From Cristatella mucedo (lineage: Eukaryota > Bryozoa > Phylactolaemata > Cristatellidae): a DNA stretch of 64,000 nucleotides. The notes beneath the pieces were generated by a model. It was not told where the DNA came from, ran no database searches, and saw only the letters and a list, made by a program, of their open reading frames with translations. The DNA lies in the NCBI GenBank assembly GCA_009760855.2, contig WPIO01000041.1, positions 2,302,501 to 2,366,500 of the forward strand, written 5' to 3'. The position numbers and the translations under genes were made by a program. Below, one piece after another: positions 24,545 through 37,920 of the stretch. The number at the start of each line of letters is the position of its first letter. Position 1 is the first letter of the stretch.

Positions 24545-25748
24545 CGTAAGGCGAGCGAGGCCAGCGACTCGTCCCAGGGCCTCTCCTATACACCGCGATT
24601 ACTCGCCTCGTGCTGCCTGCGCGCCGCCAGCTCTCCAGCCCGCTCGCGCGTTCGCGCCCTTATTAATCCGCGCGCCGCCGCCCCCGCCGCTTTGCTAAGC
24701 GCGGCGGCGGCGGCGGCGGCGGCTCGGGTTCGCAGCGCGCGCGCTCGCGCCATCGGCATTTTATGTCTTATTGACGAGACGCGGGCGACGGTGAGACGCG
24801 CGTGCGCCACTCTCGCGTCCGAACGTCCAGCCGCCGCGCTTGCGTCAGAGAGGGATGTCGTAAAACGCATTATTAGTCAACGGAGCGCTGGCGCGATGCG
24901 GCCTGCTGCTGCTTGCCCCGTCGCGCTTGCTTCGTCGCGGGCCGCATCACCACGCGAAGCGGGCTTACGTTGCGTTCGCGCTCAGGGGGTGGCAGCGGCG
25001 GCACAATCCGCATCGCAGTCAATCGTTGGACGAGAGCGGGGCGACAGCAGAAGGAGGCGTGTCCGCAATTCCGCTCCGCAAAGGCGTTCCGCTGAGTGTG
25101 CGATGCACCTAGTGAGCCTTCGCTCTCGCCGAACTGCTTCGCGAGCTCCGAGGACCGGCTGCATGCTCCGGTCGTGCAAAGACGACGCGAACCTGTGCAC
25201 TCGCTCGCTCGCGCGCGGTCAAGCCGCGCGCGAGCGCTCGGCCGGCGTACGCCCGTCTTCGCAGCCGCTCCGTAAGCGGGTCGATTAGGGCAGCCATTGA
25301 GAAGTCTGCCGGCGGCGTATGTTCCCGTGCTGATCACAGAGCTCATTTTGCCGAGAGACGTAGCTCATTTCTTCGCTCCCCGCTCTCCGCTCTCAACTCT
25401 CCGCTCTGCCCAACGCATATGCTTTTGCTTAACTAACCCTATCACGAACTTATATCCAGGATTTAGGAAATGCTACTCCTGCCCATGCCTGCCACCGGAC
25501 GACGACCAATAAATATAACGCTAACGCATTCATACGCGTTAGCGCTGGGTACGAAACGAACGAGAATATATATCTAGTCGTCCCAGGAAGTTGTATCCAG
25601 TCGACCAGCACCTCGATCTTTGGCTCGCGTCGCCGGTAGCATCGCTAGCGGTCCGGCGATTTCCGGCAGAAGTCGGAGCCGCGATCGACGCTTCCGATGC
25701 CAGACGACTTTCGGACGCTCGGCGGCGGTGCCGGTGGCGGCAGGAAGA

Positions 25749-25808
<60 letters not shown>

Positions 25809-25907
25809 GAGCGCCAGGCGCTGAGCGCCGAGCGACGGCTCGGCGCTCAGCGCTTAGAAAATGCGCAGCGAGATTGCGGCGGCGGCGGCGGCCGTCGCTA
25901 CTCACCG

Positions 25908-25942
<35 letters not shown>
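25749..25942 (+). repeat. Two (GGC)n tracts
   Basis: Pure GGC runs occupy about 25749-25806 and 25908-25942. Between them is a small GAGCGCCGAGCGACG-type imperfect repeat. They are the source of spurious poly-Arg/Ala frames. Confidence 0.95.
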
Positions 25943-25943
<1 letters not shown>

Positions 25944-26653
25944 TGACGAGCGAGTGGTCCTTCGGTCGAAACCGGAGCTTCTGAGGCAGCTCGACGAGGA
26001 AGCGACGAAGCCTTTACGGCGGACATTGCCGCCACGCCACGCCCCCGCTCCGCCTTGCGCCCTACGATTCGGCGTCGGTCGCCGTCGCAGCCGCCGGTGC
26101 GCTCGCTCGCTCGCTCGCAGCCGAACTCGCCGATCTGAGCCAAGGTGCAAGACGCTGCTCGCCGCGTATCGTAGCTCGCGCGCGGCTTCGGGCGCGCCGC
26201 TCGTCGGCCACCGGAGCCGCCCGCCATCGCAGTCGCCTCGGCGACGAACCGTCGCGCTGCGGCGCGGACGTCGGCCACATCCGCGCGCCGCCGCCGACGT
26301 CTCGCACTGGCGTCTGGCGGCGACATCTGGCGGCTCGGGTCCTGTGGCCGAGTCTAGTGTTCGCTGCCAGCGCTACGCGACGGCGGAAGCAGCGAAATGG
26401 CGGCGTGCTAAATCGGCCAGATTCCGGCGGATATTCATTAATTTACGGTTCCTGAATTACAACACCTAGGAACCGATTGTGAGACAGTCTACGGCCGAGG
26501 CGGCGTCAAAGCACGAGACATTCAATAGGCCGGAAGTTTGTGCCGTACAATTGTGCTGAGTTGTTTCAAGGTCGCTGAGCCGTAAATGAGTTAGCGTACA
26601 ATGTCACGGCTGCTGCTTGCCGCCTGCGGTCCTCCGCGACTGCCGAGTAGACT

Positions 26654-26845
26654 TAATAATAATAATAATAATAATAATGCACTTGATAAAGTGCCCTCAC
26701 AGAACTCAATCTCTTTCTAGGCGCTTTACATTTGCTGCAAAGGGAAATGCAATTGAATGGTGAGTAATAGCATGCTTGATAAACAACATGAATAACATGG
26801 TTAGGGGTGACATGCACAGGGTCAGCATGCAAATTTGGTTCTGTT
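26654..26845 (-). mobile_element. LINE family 1, 3'UTR fragment
   Basis: An (AAT)n tail at 26655-26677, then the family terminus and the GACATGCACAGGGTCAGCATG block on the minus strand. It is cut at about 26840 and has no RT sequence. Confidence 0.78.
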
Positions 26846-28174
26846 CCCTAAGATTATGCCCTCGCTAAGATTATGAATAAGATTATGGACTCGCTATCTT
26901 AAGGTGCTTAGCGCGAGCTCATCGCTGCTTCCGTATTTCGCTACTGTTGGCTGCTGCACGTGCGTGCACTGGCACTGCACCTAAAAGCTGCTATCGGCGA
27001 TTCCAATGCTCAGGCCGTCGCCGGATTCCGTCGCGGGTCAGCTGCGACTACTGCACTACTTTTAGTGCCGCATTTGCGGCGCAGCTCTGTCCGCATGCGC
27101 CAGTCGCCGCACCCGTTTGTCGCAGTTACTCTTTGAAGAAAAATCATTAATGCTGACATTACGTATATGGGATGCAGACCGTACGCGTACGCTAGATATC
27201 CTAAAACTCGCATCCGGTGCAAGAGCTCTTGCACCTTCTGATTCTGAGTGCATCTGGTCATCTCGCCGTCCCTGAAACGATTGGAATCTTGCAACTAATT
27301 AAAACACGCTAATGATCCCGCCTTCAGTTCTCGTGCAGCAAATGCCGGAAGCTCGTCGTTGGCTGAAGTCAGTTGATGAGTCAGCTGGCTTTGCGCCTCT
27401 CTTCGAGCCTCAGCTAAAAGCTCGCACGTCGCGGTCACCACCCCCTTTTGCGCGAGTGAGAGCGGATCTTTGGCTCTCGTTTGCTTTGTACGCTTTGCGC
27501 CTACGCTTAATTGAGCGCATTTTAGTAGCCAGAGGTCTCATTAACCGGAGGCCCCGAGTGTCTTGCGTGTTTTCCTCGGAGCGCTCGACTAAGAAGGGTA
27601 CGCGCGTGCTCACATTCGTGCTCATCTAAGCGAGATACTGTTGACCTCGCTTATGACCCTTGGTCATTGACTCTCTTGCCTCGAGTCGCAAATAGGCTGG
27701 AGGATAGCGATTTCGACCTCTTAGGGTTACATCCTACTGCTGCTATTATTATTAATTTCATCATCATAATTATTTCCATCCGTTACGAAACGTGACCGCG
27801 CTAGCCCTTCTGCATCTGTGCCCGCCGCGTCTCGCGGCATTCTGTTAATTCCGGCCTTCGCACCGTAGCTTGCGGAGGCGTCGCGGTAGCCGCACGAATG
27901 GCTTTAGCTGAACATACTCGGCTTACAAATAAAAATAGTTAAAAATGTTCACTGTGTGCGAAAGATCGACCGGCTTCGAGCAGACTAGTCATAAAAGGCG
28001 GCAGCATACCATTCGGGAGCTTCTAACTCGTTTAGCTGCTCGACTGGGGATGCGTTCGCACAGCACGACGGCCCAACGCCTTAGTTCTAGCCGGAAGGAC
28101 TCGGCAGAATGCCGCTGCAAATGGCTGATCATATGAGGCACGTCGCAAACCGGATGCCGAGAATGGCTTGCGTG

Positions 28175-28177
<3 letters not shown>
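26846..28177. other. Unassigned sequence
   Basis: No gene is recognised. The largest frame (27312-27629, plus, 105 codons) has no motif. Short AAGATTATG direct repeats lie near 26848-26887. Confidence 0.45.
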
Positions 28178-28218
<41 letters not shown>

Positions 28219-28242
28219 TGTGTGTGTGTGTGCGTGTGTTGG
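28178..28242 (+). repeat. (GT)n microsatellite
   Basis: A GT run with a single CT interruption. Confidence 0.95.
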
Positions 28243-28631
28243 TGCGTTTATGCGCCTTGCGCATGTCCGTGTTTGTACGTTGCGTGCGCGCGTGCGCGCG
28301 CCGGAGTGTGTAACTTTAAAGGCAAGTTGGTATTAATAGTACCTTGACTGAGGCTGCACGGATTCGCGGTTCCTGAGTTATCAAGCGTAAGGTATGCTCA
28401 GTAATCTACGGCGTCTGTCGCGTACAAACGTTGCCGACATTGCTGATTAGTTAGGGCTCCGTTCATCCGCCTCCTAGCTAAAAAGTGGGGGCCCTCGCGG
28501 CGCAGCGGAACGTTATCGCGAAAGCGCGTGCGACGCTGCGTTCACAGGAGGCGAGGCGCTGGCAGACGCTGTGGCTCATTGCAGAATTTCTACGTGCACA
28601 GCAGCGTGAACGTGCATGCGCGCATGGGAGC
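28243..28631. other. Unassigned sequence
   Basis: No gene or known repeat is seen between the GT run and the SINE. Confidence 0.5.
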
Positions 28632-28806
28632 CGTGATGGCACACTAGGTAAGGCGGCTGCTTTCATGAACTTGGTCCCGAGGTCGTGGGTTCGATTCCTA
28701 TGGTGGGCGATCCTTTATCGCCACTGCAAGCGGTGGTGATAGCCGTAAAGGCTCTCCTGTCGCTATACAAAAAGAGGCTGTTTAATCAGCTAGAATTTTT
28801 TTTCGT
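28632..28806 (+). repeat. SINE family A, full copy
   Basis: A-box region TGGCACACTAGGTAAGG at 28637, B-box GGGTTCGATTCC near 28687, the body GCAAGCGGTGGTGATAGCCG, and the 3' end CTGTTTAATCAGCTAGAATT followed by a T run. It has the structure of a Pol III-transcribed tRNA-derived SINE. Confidence 0.85.
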
Positions 28807-30393
<1,587 letters not shown>

Positions 30394-31050
30394 TATACTA
30401 ATTAAAGCGAGAAAGTCCGTCACTCCGCAAGATGGTGCACTTACGTCACGCGGCAAGATCGCGCACACGGCGAGGCTAGATGGCGCAGTGTTGTCTTCAG
30501 TGATGGAACTACTGTGAGTCAGACATGCAGACATGAGCGGCTCCTATGTATACATGCATGCATTTGTGTATATCTGTAAAGTGAAACTGAAGGCAGTCAA
30601 CATAATCTTAAAAAGATAAGGTTTCTCACCGACCGACCTTCTACTTTTGGATCGCAAATTAATGAAATTACGAAACTGCGACGGCTTGTCATCCAAATGT
30701 TTCATGACTTGCTATCCTACATTAATACAGATATCCCACAACAGAAGCATCACCCGGAAATCTTTGACGTAGTGAATTTCGCAACCCATAGTCAAATTAA
30801 GTGTTTGCATTTCGCCACCGGAGAATCGAACCTTCGTCCATGGACATTGCAACTCGCTGCAAGAAAAGCAACCACCAATGTTTAATGACTTGCAATGCAT
30901 AGAAAAGCATGCAAATGCAACAACACAACAGCATCGCACTTTTCTATCAGCCTGCAAAGGAGCCCAAATTTAGGCTCACAGTTAGTGTGACTTAAGGTTA
31001 GTACCATGCATGGAGTAGATGAAAACTCATTAAGTGATAGGATTATATGA
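30394..31050. other. Unassigned sequence
   Basis: No gene is recognised. A GACATGCAGACATGAGC short repeat lies near 30520, and frames are under 82 codons. Confidence 0.45.
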
Positions 31051-31720
31051 ACTCAAAGCACACAGGAACGACAACGAGAATTTACTGAGGCTAAAGAGAA
31101 AACTGAAAGGAACAGACAGATGCGCTATTTGTCAGGACTTGAGTTACGCAAAGTCAACGCATTGCAGAAGCCTGAAGTGAGTTGCAGACTGGAGATGTGC
31201 ACGAACCGAAGGCCAGATCGCCGAATGATTTAAATTATTTGCGAGGGACCGTTGGACGATAGGACGCCGAGAAAAGCGTGGTGAGATAACACACTTGAGG
31301 AGCAATGAGGTTAAGGACTGCTAAAAGCTGGCGGAAGTGAGTGAGGCCACCTGTAAGCCCGAGAGCGAAATCTCGCAGTCGATTCAGGGATTAAAAGAGA
31401 GCCAGTGAAGCTCAAATAGAAGTGCTGGGATGTGGCTGCTACGTCGTTGACGAGAGACCAGATGAGATGCCAAGTCTTGCATCTGTTGGAAGAGGAGTTG
31501 GGGCGAAAGCAAGATGTCACGAATCAATCTAGATGCTATGTCATAAACACATAAACTCTTTGGCTGTCGTACACTTGTATAGCAGGCTCAGATTTTTGAA
31601 ATGTTCCTCAACCTTAAGTAGGCCGACTTGACAGAGGAGCCAATTCAAGATGATCTTGGCTGCTTTTATAAGAAACGACAGTATGCGGTTTTCAGAGGTA
31701 TAATGCTCTCTTAAACTTCA
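31051..31720 (-). mobile_element. Highly diverged LINE family 1-like RT fragment
   Basis: The landmark order in minus orientation follows the family: GAGCCAGTGAAGCTC near 31398, CACGAATCAATCTAGATGC near 31517, CAGATTTTTGAAATGTTCC near 31589 and AAGTAGGCCGACTTGAC near 31615. No frame survives. It is the most decayed copy listed. Confidence 0.45.
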
Positions 31721-33755
31721 ATAAGACAATCAAACACAAAGCTCGCTATTTGTGACTGAATGGCAAGAAACTAATTTTGCAAACCAATTGAAACCGAGAC
31801 TCTCGTAGGACTCTCGAGCTTCGATTTCGGCCGACTTTGACCGAGCCCACGTGACAGTTTGACGCTGTTAATGTCAATGACCGTAGCTAAATCACTTCCG
31901 CTTGTAGCAAATGCATTCGCAGATTCTTTGCTTGACCGAGATGCATCAAAAAGCAGACCAGCTGCCCTTCCTGCATCGTGACCGGAGGGGCGCTTTGACA
32001 CATCCGCTAGCTAGCTCCTCCGATCTGGTCGGCCTCACCTGGCTTCGCCGGCTCGACTAGATAGCCGAATCGTTTAGGTACATGTGTGGTGAGCAGAAGA
32101 AAGCCGCTGTAGATTCACGTCTTAGGGAATAAGCTGACACGAACGCTAGAGCTGATCTCGGCTGCAGCGGCCACTGCCGTCTGCAGCCCGGGCTGTTTGC
32201 TGGTTAAACAGGCCAAGCTGAGGAAAGCTGCAGCTGTTGCAGCTGCTTCGTCTGCGGAAGGCGGGCCAATAGCAGTGATGTAACCGGGGAGGACGGCGTT
32301 TACGAATCTGCTGTCGGCGGAGCTGGGGCAGCCGGTGCTCTCAGCCCATCGCCTGGTAGCTCTGCGCCGGTGCCCGACGCAAAGCTGCAGCAGTGCCCAA
32401 CTCTGCCGCTCTTCTACTGTTCCCCCCTCGCTGCCACAGCTCGTTCGGGCAGATGTTGCCCCATCAGGCCACCACCGCTCCTGCCAGACGCCTAATCTTC
32501 GCTGCCGCCGTCTTCGGCTATTTATTGCTAGGTGAATCGTCGTCGCAAAAACCAATGCTCCCGAGGCCTAGAAGCCAGGCAGAGGTTTGGCGGGGCCGAG
32601 GGGGCGGGGCCGCCGAGCTGGATCGCAGGGAAAACCGCACGCGAGCGAGCGTCGGCAAGAGGCGTGGGCTTTCAGCTGGCTGTCGACGCCCGTCTGCTGC
32701 GTACCCAGCTAGGGCGCATCGCGAGTCTTGTACGTTCTGATAGTCGCTGAAGCCCACGCGTTGTATCTCACGGCATGTATCCCCTCCGACATGCTGAAGT
32801 CTCGAGTCCCTATTGGCATCGCCCGGGCGGGCGGGCGGGCGGACAGGACAGCGTTCGGTCCCGTGCACTACCGCCGCACTCTGTAAATTCCAAGCCCCGC
32901 CGCCATATTCCCCGATGCCGTGGATGCCCCGCTGGGATGTGGGAAGCCCGAAAGGATGCAGCATGAAGCAGCACCTTCGGGCACCGTCTCCGGCCGGCGA
33001 TCGGCATCAGCGGTGACTCATCGAATAGGAGGAGGATTAAACGAGGCGTTGAGCATCCAATATCAGTCCTCCTTAATTGAGAGAGGCCGGGTTGGACGTA
33101 GGGGGCTAGTCTCATCTGGCTGGCCTTCTGCCTCAGACGTGTACGATGACGCATCGCTCGGCCACGTAGGGCCGATCTCGATCTGCCGCCATTGCTTCTT
33201 TACTCAGACGCCCTCTTTGATGTAGTCTGGGTGCCAGTGCACTTGGCCAGAGCTGCAAGTGTCCGCACGTCATGCACCCTGGCAGCGAAGCAGCGTTTAG
33301 GGTTCGCACGCTATACGGCTGTGCACGCAGATACCTGCAAATCGGTGCATTCGCTTGAGCAACGCAAGCGTCGTCAGGCAAGCAGCGTCCCAGCGGAGCA
33401 AGTCTGGTTAATGCACGTCAGGTTAACTTCCGTGAGCAGACTGCTCGAAAGAAGCTTAGCTGGACGCTGGACGGGCAGTTCAGCTCCAGTAAGCAAACGC
33501 TTGCCGCTGAGTGCTGGCATGGTTTCCATGGTGACGCAAGAAAGCAGCTTGCGCAGCAACGTAGAGAAGCAGAAATGGATTCCCCGCGGAGCGATTAGGG
33601 CGCCCGGACCCTGCCCAGCAACTGAAGCGCCGGAGGGCGATGTCTATTTGAAGTCTATTTCAAACACTAGTTGACTCTAAGCCTTGCGTTGTGTCCCCTT
33701 AGCATGAATGAAAACTTCCAGACGCATTTATTGTAGCAGATCGCAACCTTGGGCT
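31721..33755. other. Unassigned, GC-rich around 32.1-33.2 kb
   Basis: Open frames of 146 codons (32555-32115, minus) and 160 codons (33192-33674, plus) exist, but neither shows a family motif. The DNA is GC-rich, so both may be chance. Exons of an unrecognised gene cannot be excluded. Confidence 0.35.
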
Positions 33756-33756
33756 G

Positions 33757-34300
33757 ATTAGAGCGGAAGAGATCGAACTGTAAGACTCGCCTAGGGCTCA
33801 AGAGCGAACCATAATCGCAGATACATTCAAATCGCGGCATGACTAGAAACCTTTGGTTTTGTTCTCTTTGTGCAGGTCAGCCTGCCCAGAGCTTGCACAG
33901 CAACAGTCGCATACTCGAGGTGATTAGAGCTCTTAAGAGAACGAACTCTACGACTCGCTTATAAATAAAATAAATAAATCCTAGCTGATTTAACAGCCTC
34001 GTTTTGTATGGCGACAGAAGAGCCTCCACGGCTGTCACCACCGCTTGCAGTGGCGATAAAGGATCACCCACCGCTGGAATCGAACCCACGACCTCGGGGC
34101 CGAGGTCGTGAAAGCAACCACCTTACCTGGTGTGCCATCACGGCACACCAGCTGGCGCAAGAGAGCGAACACTAGTTGCAGACACATTCAAATCGCGACA
34201 TGTCGAGAAGCCTTTCGTTTTGTTCTCTTGTGCATGTCAGCACTACTAGCCCTAGCTTGCATAGCAACGCACGGTTGGTAACTCGAGGTCGAGGTAGAGC
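33757..34300 (+). repeat. Diverged tandem duplication (~170-bp unit) with a SINE in the second unit
   Basis: Unit 1 (33757-33920) and unit 2 (33921 to about 34300, less the SINE) share TGATTAGAGC, GACTCGC, CAAGAG, ACATTCAAATCGCG, TTTTGTTCTC and TAACTCGAGG-type blocks in the same order. SINE A at 33962-34143 splits unit 2 between its GACTCGCTTAT and GCGCAAGAG blocks. Confidence 0.6.
33962..34143 (-). repeat. SINE family A, full copy
   Basis: Minus orientation: tail TCCTAGCTGATTTAACAGCC, then body, the B-box complement GGAATCGAACCC, and the A-box complement CCTTACCTGGTGTGCCA. It is inserted in a tandem duplication and is younger than it. Confidence 0.85.
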
Positions 34301-34394
34301 TCCAAGTAGAGCTCCAAGGTAGACGTCAAGGGGTCTAAGAGTCAGAGGTCCAGAGGTCAGGGTGATTAGAGTACCAGGGAGCTACTGAAGGAAT

Positions 34395-35850
34395 GCAGAC
34401 TTAGGTGAAATTGCCCTGCTTGTTCTGCTCGATCTTTCGGCAGAGTTCGATACTATTGATCGCAAAGTTTTTCTTGAGCGCCTTGCGTCTCGTCTGGGCA
34501 TCACTGGCACTGCACTGCGATAATTCAGGTCCTATCTCAGTGGGTGTCTCCACAGTATTGATGCAAACGGGCAAAGATCATCCGAGGAACCACTCAAGTA
34601 CGGGGCACCTTGAGGCTCTGTGCTCGGTCCACTTCTTTTCATAGTTTATACTCTCCTTCTAGACGGTTTGATCGCTCCGTGCTAGGTCCGGTTCTTTTCA
34701 CGGTTCGTACTCTCCCTCTTGCTGATGTGATTGCCAAGCACAATCTAGGCTTTCACTTCTATGCGGATGACACTCAGTTGTACCTTTGCTTTGATCCCTC
34801 CCAGCCTTCGAGCACCTCAAATTCTCTCAACTCACTTGCTGCATGTATTGATGATATCCGCTCATGGATGGCAGCAAATTTTCTAAAACTAAATGATGGT
34901 AAAACTAACTTACTAGTTATGGGCAAACCCAGTGTGATTCAGAAATTGGAAAGGCTGTCTCTCAAAATTGGCTCTGCCAGCATATCTCCTGTCGAATCAG
35001 CTCGAAATTTAGGTGTCATATTCCAAAGTGACCTCTCGTTAGACGACCATATCAGCTCCACAGTCAAATCTGCCTATTTTCAGCTTCATAACATTGCTAA
35101 AATTAGGGCTTGTTTAGATAAGGATACCACGTCCAAATTGTTCCATGCATTTGTAACATCCCGCCTCGACTTATGCAGCTCACTGCTCGCTGGCCTACCG
35201 GCATATGCGATCAGGCGATTGCAGCTGGTGCAAAACTCTGCAGCTAGGCTTGTCTGTCGTAAGCGTCGCAATTGCCACATTACTCCACTTCTCGCCGACC
35301 TGCACTGGCTACCAGTCAAGCAACGGATTGACTTCAAGGTTTTGTCGCTCACTTTTAGGTCCCTTCATTCTATGGCTCCATCCTATCTCTCAGATAAACT
35401 CCCTCATCAGGCTAAGCATCGTACCACCTGCTTTTCGGTATCCAACAGTCTACAAATACCCCGTACAAACCTCAAGTCCTTTGGAGACCGTGCATGTAGT
35501 TCGTATGCTCCCAGCCTGGAACTCCCTCCCGACCTGCGTCAGAACATCCCCCGACCTAACCACATTTTAAAAGAGTTTAAAAACACACCTACTTAGGACA
35601 GCATTCAGTGGGTCCCTGTGATTCGTCCTTCATGTGCTTATGCGTGCTGTCACTGTGCATGCTGCCACTAACCACATTTGCATGCTGACCCTGTGCATGT
35701 TTTTTCTTAACCATTTTATTCATTTTGTTTGTTTATCAAGCACGATTTTACTCACCATTCAATTGGCAGCGAAGGTAAAGCGCCTAGAAAGAGATTAAGT
35801 TCTCTGAGGGCACTTTATCAAGTGCATTATTATTATTATTATTATTATTA
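34395..35850 (+). mobile_element. LINE family 1 reference copy: RT domain, 3'UTR and (ATT)n tail
   Basis: The longest reading is 34610-35596 (328 codons), a CR1/L2-like non-LTR retrotransposon reverse transcriptase lacking its N-terminus. Upstream in another frame are ALLVLLDLSAEFDTID and GSVLGPLLF (RT motifs). In frame are HFYADDTQLYL (catalytic YADD), SARNLGVIFQSDLSLDDH, the AIRRLQLVQNSAARLV block and the LADLHWLPVKQRIDFKVL block. A stop at 34500-34520 and a partial duplication at 34620-34710 (two CGGTT/CTTTTCA...ACTCTCC copies) disable it. The 3'UTR ends AGTTCTCTGAGGGCACTTTA then (ATT)n. Confidence 0.88.
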
Positions 35851-36980
35851 TCGCCAAGCACAATCTAGGCTTTCACTTCTACGCAGATGACACTCACTAG
35901 TACATTTGCTTTGACCCCTCCCAGCCCTCGAGTACGTCGAATTCTCTTTACACTTTTGCTGCATGTATTGATGACATCTGCACATGGATGGCAGCAAACT
36001 TTCTTAAATTGAATGACGATGAAACCAACTCCCTAGTTATGGGCAAAACAAGCGTGATTCCAAAATTGAAAACCCTATCGCTTGAAATTGGCTCTGCCAA
36101 CATATCTCCTGTAGAATCTGCACTTAATCTATGTGTCCTGTTCCAAAGTGACCTTTCATTAGACGAAATATTCAGCTCCACAGTCTAGTCGGCTTTCCTT
36201 TAGCTATCCAACATTGCTAAAAATTCGGGCCTATTTAGACAGGGATACCACATCTAAGTTGGTCCATGGGTTTGTGACATCCCATCTCGACTTCTGCAAC
36301 TCACTGCTTGCTAGTCCCCCCCCCCGCGTGTCTAATCGAGTGCTTACAGTGGGTCAAAATTCCGCGGCAAATTTCAAAAGTCAAAATTCCGCAGCTACAT
36401 TTGTCCGTCACGAGCGTCGCAGTTGCCACATCACTCTACTTCTTGCCGACCCGGCCTGGATCCCAATCAAGAAGCGTATCAATTGCAAGGCTCCGTCAGT
36501 TACTTTTTGGTCCCTTCATTCTCTGGCTCTAGCCTCCCTATCAGAACCATCCCCTCACCAGGCGAAGAATCGTACAAGCGTCTACGTACAATCTATCATC
36601 TCTATATCGTACAAGAATCTACCAGCTGTTTTGACTGGTGTCGTTTAGCCGTACCTCATACGAATCTCAAAACTTCCGGAGACCGTGCCTTTAGTTCGTG
36701 CGCTCGCAAAGCTCTAGAAATCACTGCCGATGCATGTCACAAATTCCACTGACATGGCATTTAAAAAGCAACTTAAAACGCACCTGTTTAATACAGTATT
36801 TTTGGTAGGTCTTTGTGGTTCGTCCTTCGCGTGCATGTACCTGCTTATATCGTGCCTAGTGCTTGCTAATTTGACCCCAATCACTTGGCGAGGCTTTCTA
36901 TACAGCATCTGTAAAGTGCCTAGAAATTAAGTTCTCCGAGGGCGCTATGCAAATGTGCTATCATTATTATTATCATCAGT
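35851..36980 (+). mobile_element. LINE family 1, second 5'-truncated copy in tandem
   Basis: It starts exactly at the end of the previous copy's (ATT)n with ATCGCCAAGCACAATCTAGG, includes YADDTH then a stop, and runs through RT C-terminal and 3'UTR sequence to GGGCGCTATGCAAATG and a short ATT tail. A C run at about 36318 and a 36345-36390 micro-duplication (TCAAAATTCCGC twice) break the frame. Landing in an older tail explains the head-to-tail pair. Confidence 0.8.
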
Positions 36981-37289
36981 CTGCGAATTGCTATAAGCGA
37001 ATGCAGTTCTCCACAACTTTTTCGATTTGACGGGCACCAGGCAACGTGCACGATTCTTACGAACGACAGCTGCTCTTAATACCTTGGTTTGTGCGTCCAA
37101 GAAATTTTTTGAGATGTCTTTTAATCAAGAAGTTGAAATATCTCATTCTTGATCAGCAGATATAGCACGAAAATCTTACTCTGATCCACACGACGTGCCT
37201 TGGCTTGGCTGCTACCTCAGCCGCTAGACCAGTTTCTCAAGACTGCTTCCATAGCTAGTCATTACGTCCGATTGCTATCTAAGACTAGA
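36981..37289. other. Unassigned sequence
   Basis: Nothing recognised. Confidence 0.5.
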
Positions 37290-37920
37290 AGCTGTCTTCT
37301 ACGACGGATTGCAAACAAATGAACTAGCTACTTAGTTCTGTCTTGGTTAGATTACTGTAGTTCCCTTTGGCTGGGCTACCAAAAAAAACCAAGAGGCCAA
37401 TGCAGATAGTTACGAATATGGCTGCAAGGCCAGTTTTCGAATCCCAGAGGTTTGACCACGTGTCTCCTTTACTAAAAGAGCTAGAACGGCTGCCGGTTGA
37501 TCACTGGATACAGAGCAAATTCTTCCGCTGACCCACAAGGCCCACGATACTATTGGCTCCTCCATACATAGCTGAACTGCTGCACCAGTTTCAGCTTCAT
37601 CGTGCCCTCAGGTCCTGCATGGGCCATACATTAGCTGTTCCATTCCTCCGCTTAAAAACCGTTGGCCACAGAAGCTTTAGCTCTGCAGATCCTAGGCTGT
37701 GGAACTTGCTTCCGCAATTTCTACGCAATGACATCTACTCTCCTGCTGCCAATGGTGGCAAATCCTGTCCAGCCGTCCTGAACTGCTACTTCCGTGCTGA
37801 TCGCACTACCTCGACTGCTTTCCTGACTCAGCTATGCTTCTTGCTGCGTCTCTCTTGCGTAACACCCCCATAGTCTTGATGGCTTTGTGGACTCACAGAT
37901 GGAGATGCATTACATTATGA
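37290..37920 (+). mobile_element. LINE family 2, RT C-terminus and 3' end
   Basis: Plus-strand frames spell a different CR1/L2-type RT C-terminus: LDYCSSLWLGYQ near 37350; then, in 37553-37873, APPYIAELLHQFQLHRALR, HTLAVPFLRLKTVGHRSFS and DPRLWNLLPQFLRND. Downstream lies the 3' segment shared with 2.4, 43.1 and 54.9 kb, ending GAGATGCATTACATTATG. It is frameshifted and truncated. Confidence 0.75.

Larger units (their letters stand above)
20851..26640. other. GC- and CpG-rich domain upstream of BMP2/4 (candidate CpG island/5' region)
   Basis: About 5.8 kb of unusually GC-rich DNA lies on the 5' side of the BMP2/4 gene. It holds CGG/GCC repeats (22896-22934, 25749-25806, 25908-25942), CT runs and one TA block. 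Very many overlapping Ala/Arg/Gly-rich open frames occur on both strands, and none has a recognisable domain, so I do not call genes. A TATA-like CTATAAAG lies on plus at about 22268. The likely role is promoter, leader exon and regulatory DNA of BMP2/4, by inference from position. Confidence 0.45.

Noticed and set aside
20724-26469. Dozens of Arg/Ala/Gly-rich frames up to 214 codons in the GC-rich block
   Set aside because: High GC lowers stop frequency on all frames; overlapping frames on both strands and no domain, so not called as genes.
28632-28806. tRNA gene
   Set aside because: A and B boxes are present, but the sequence cannot be a mature tRNA and recurs as a dispersed family with a common non-tRNA 3' part: it is a SINE.
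33192-33674. 160-codon plus-strand open frame
   Set aside because: No domain, no codon or splice evidence, GC-rich surroundings.
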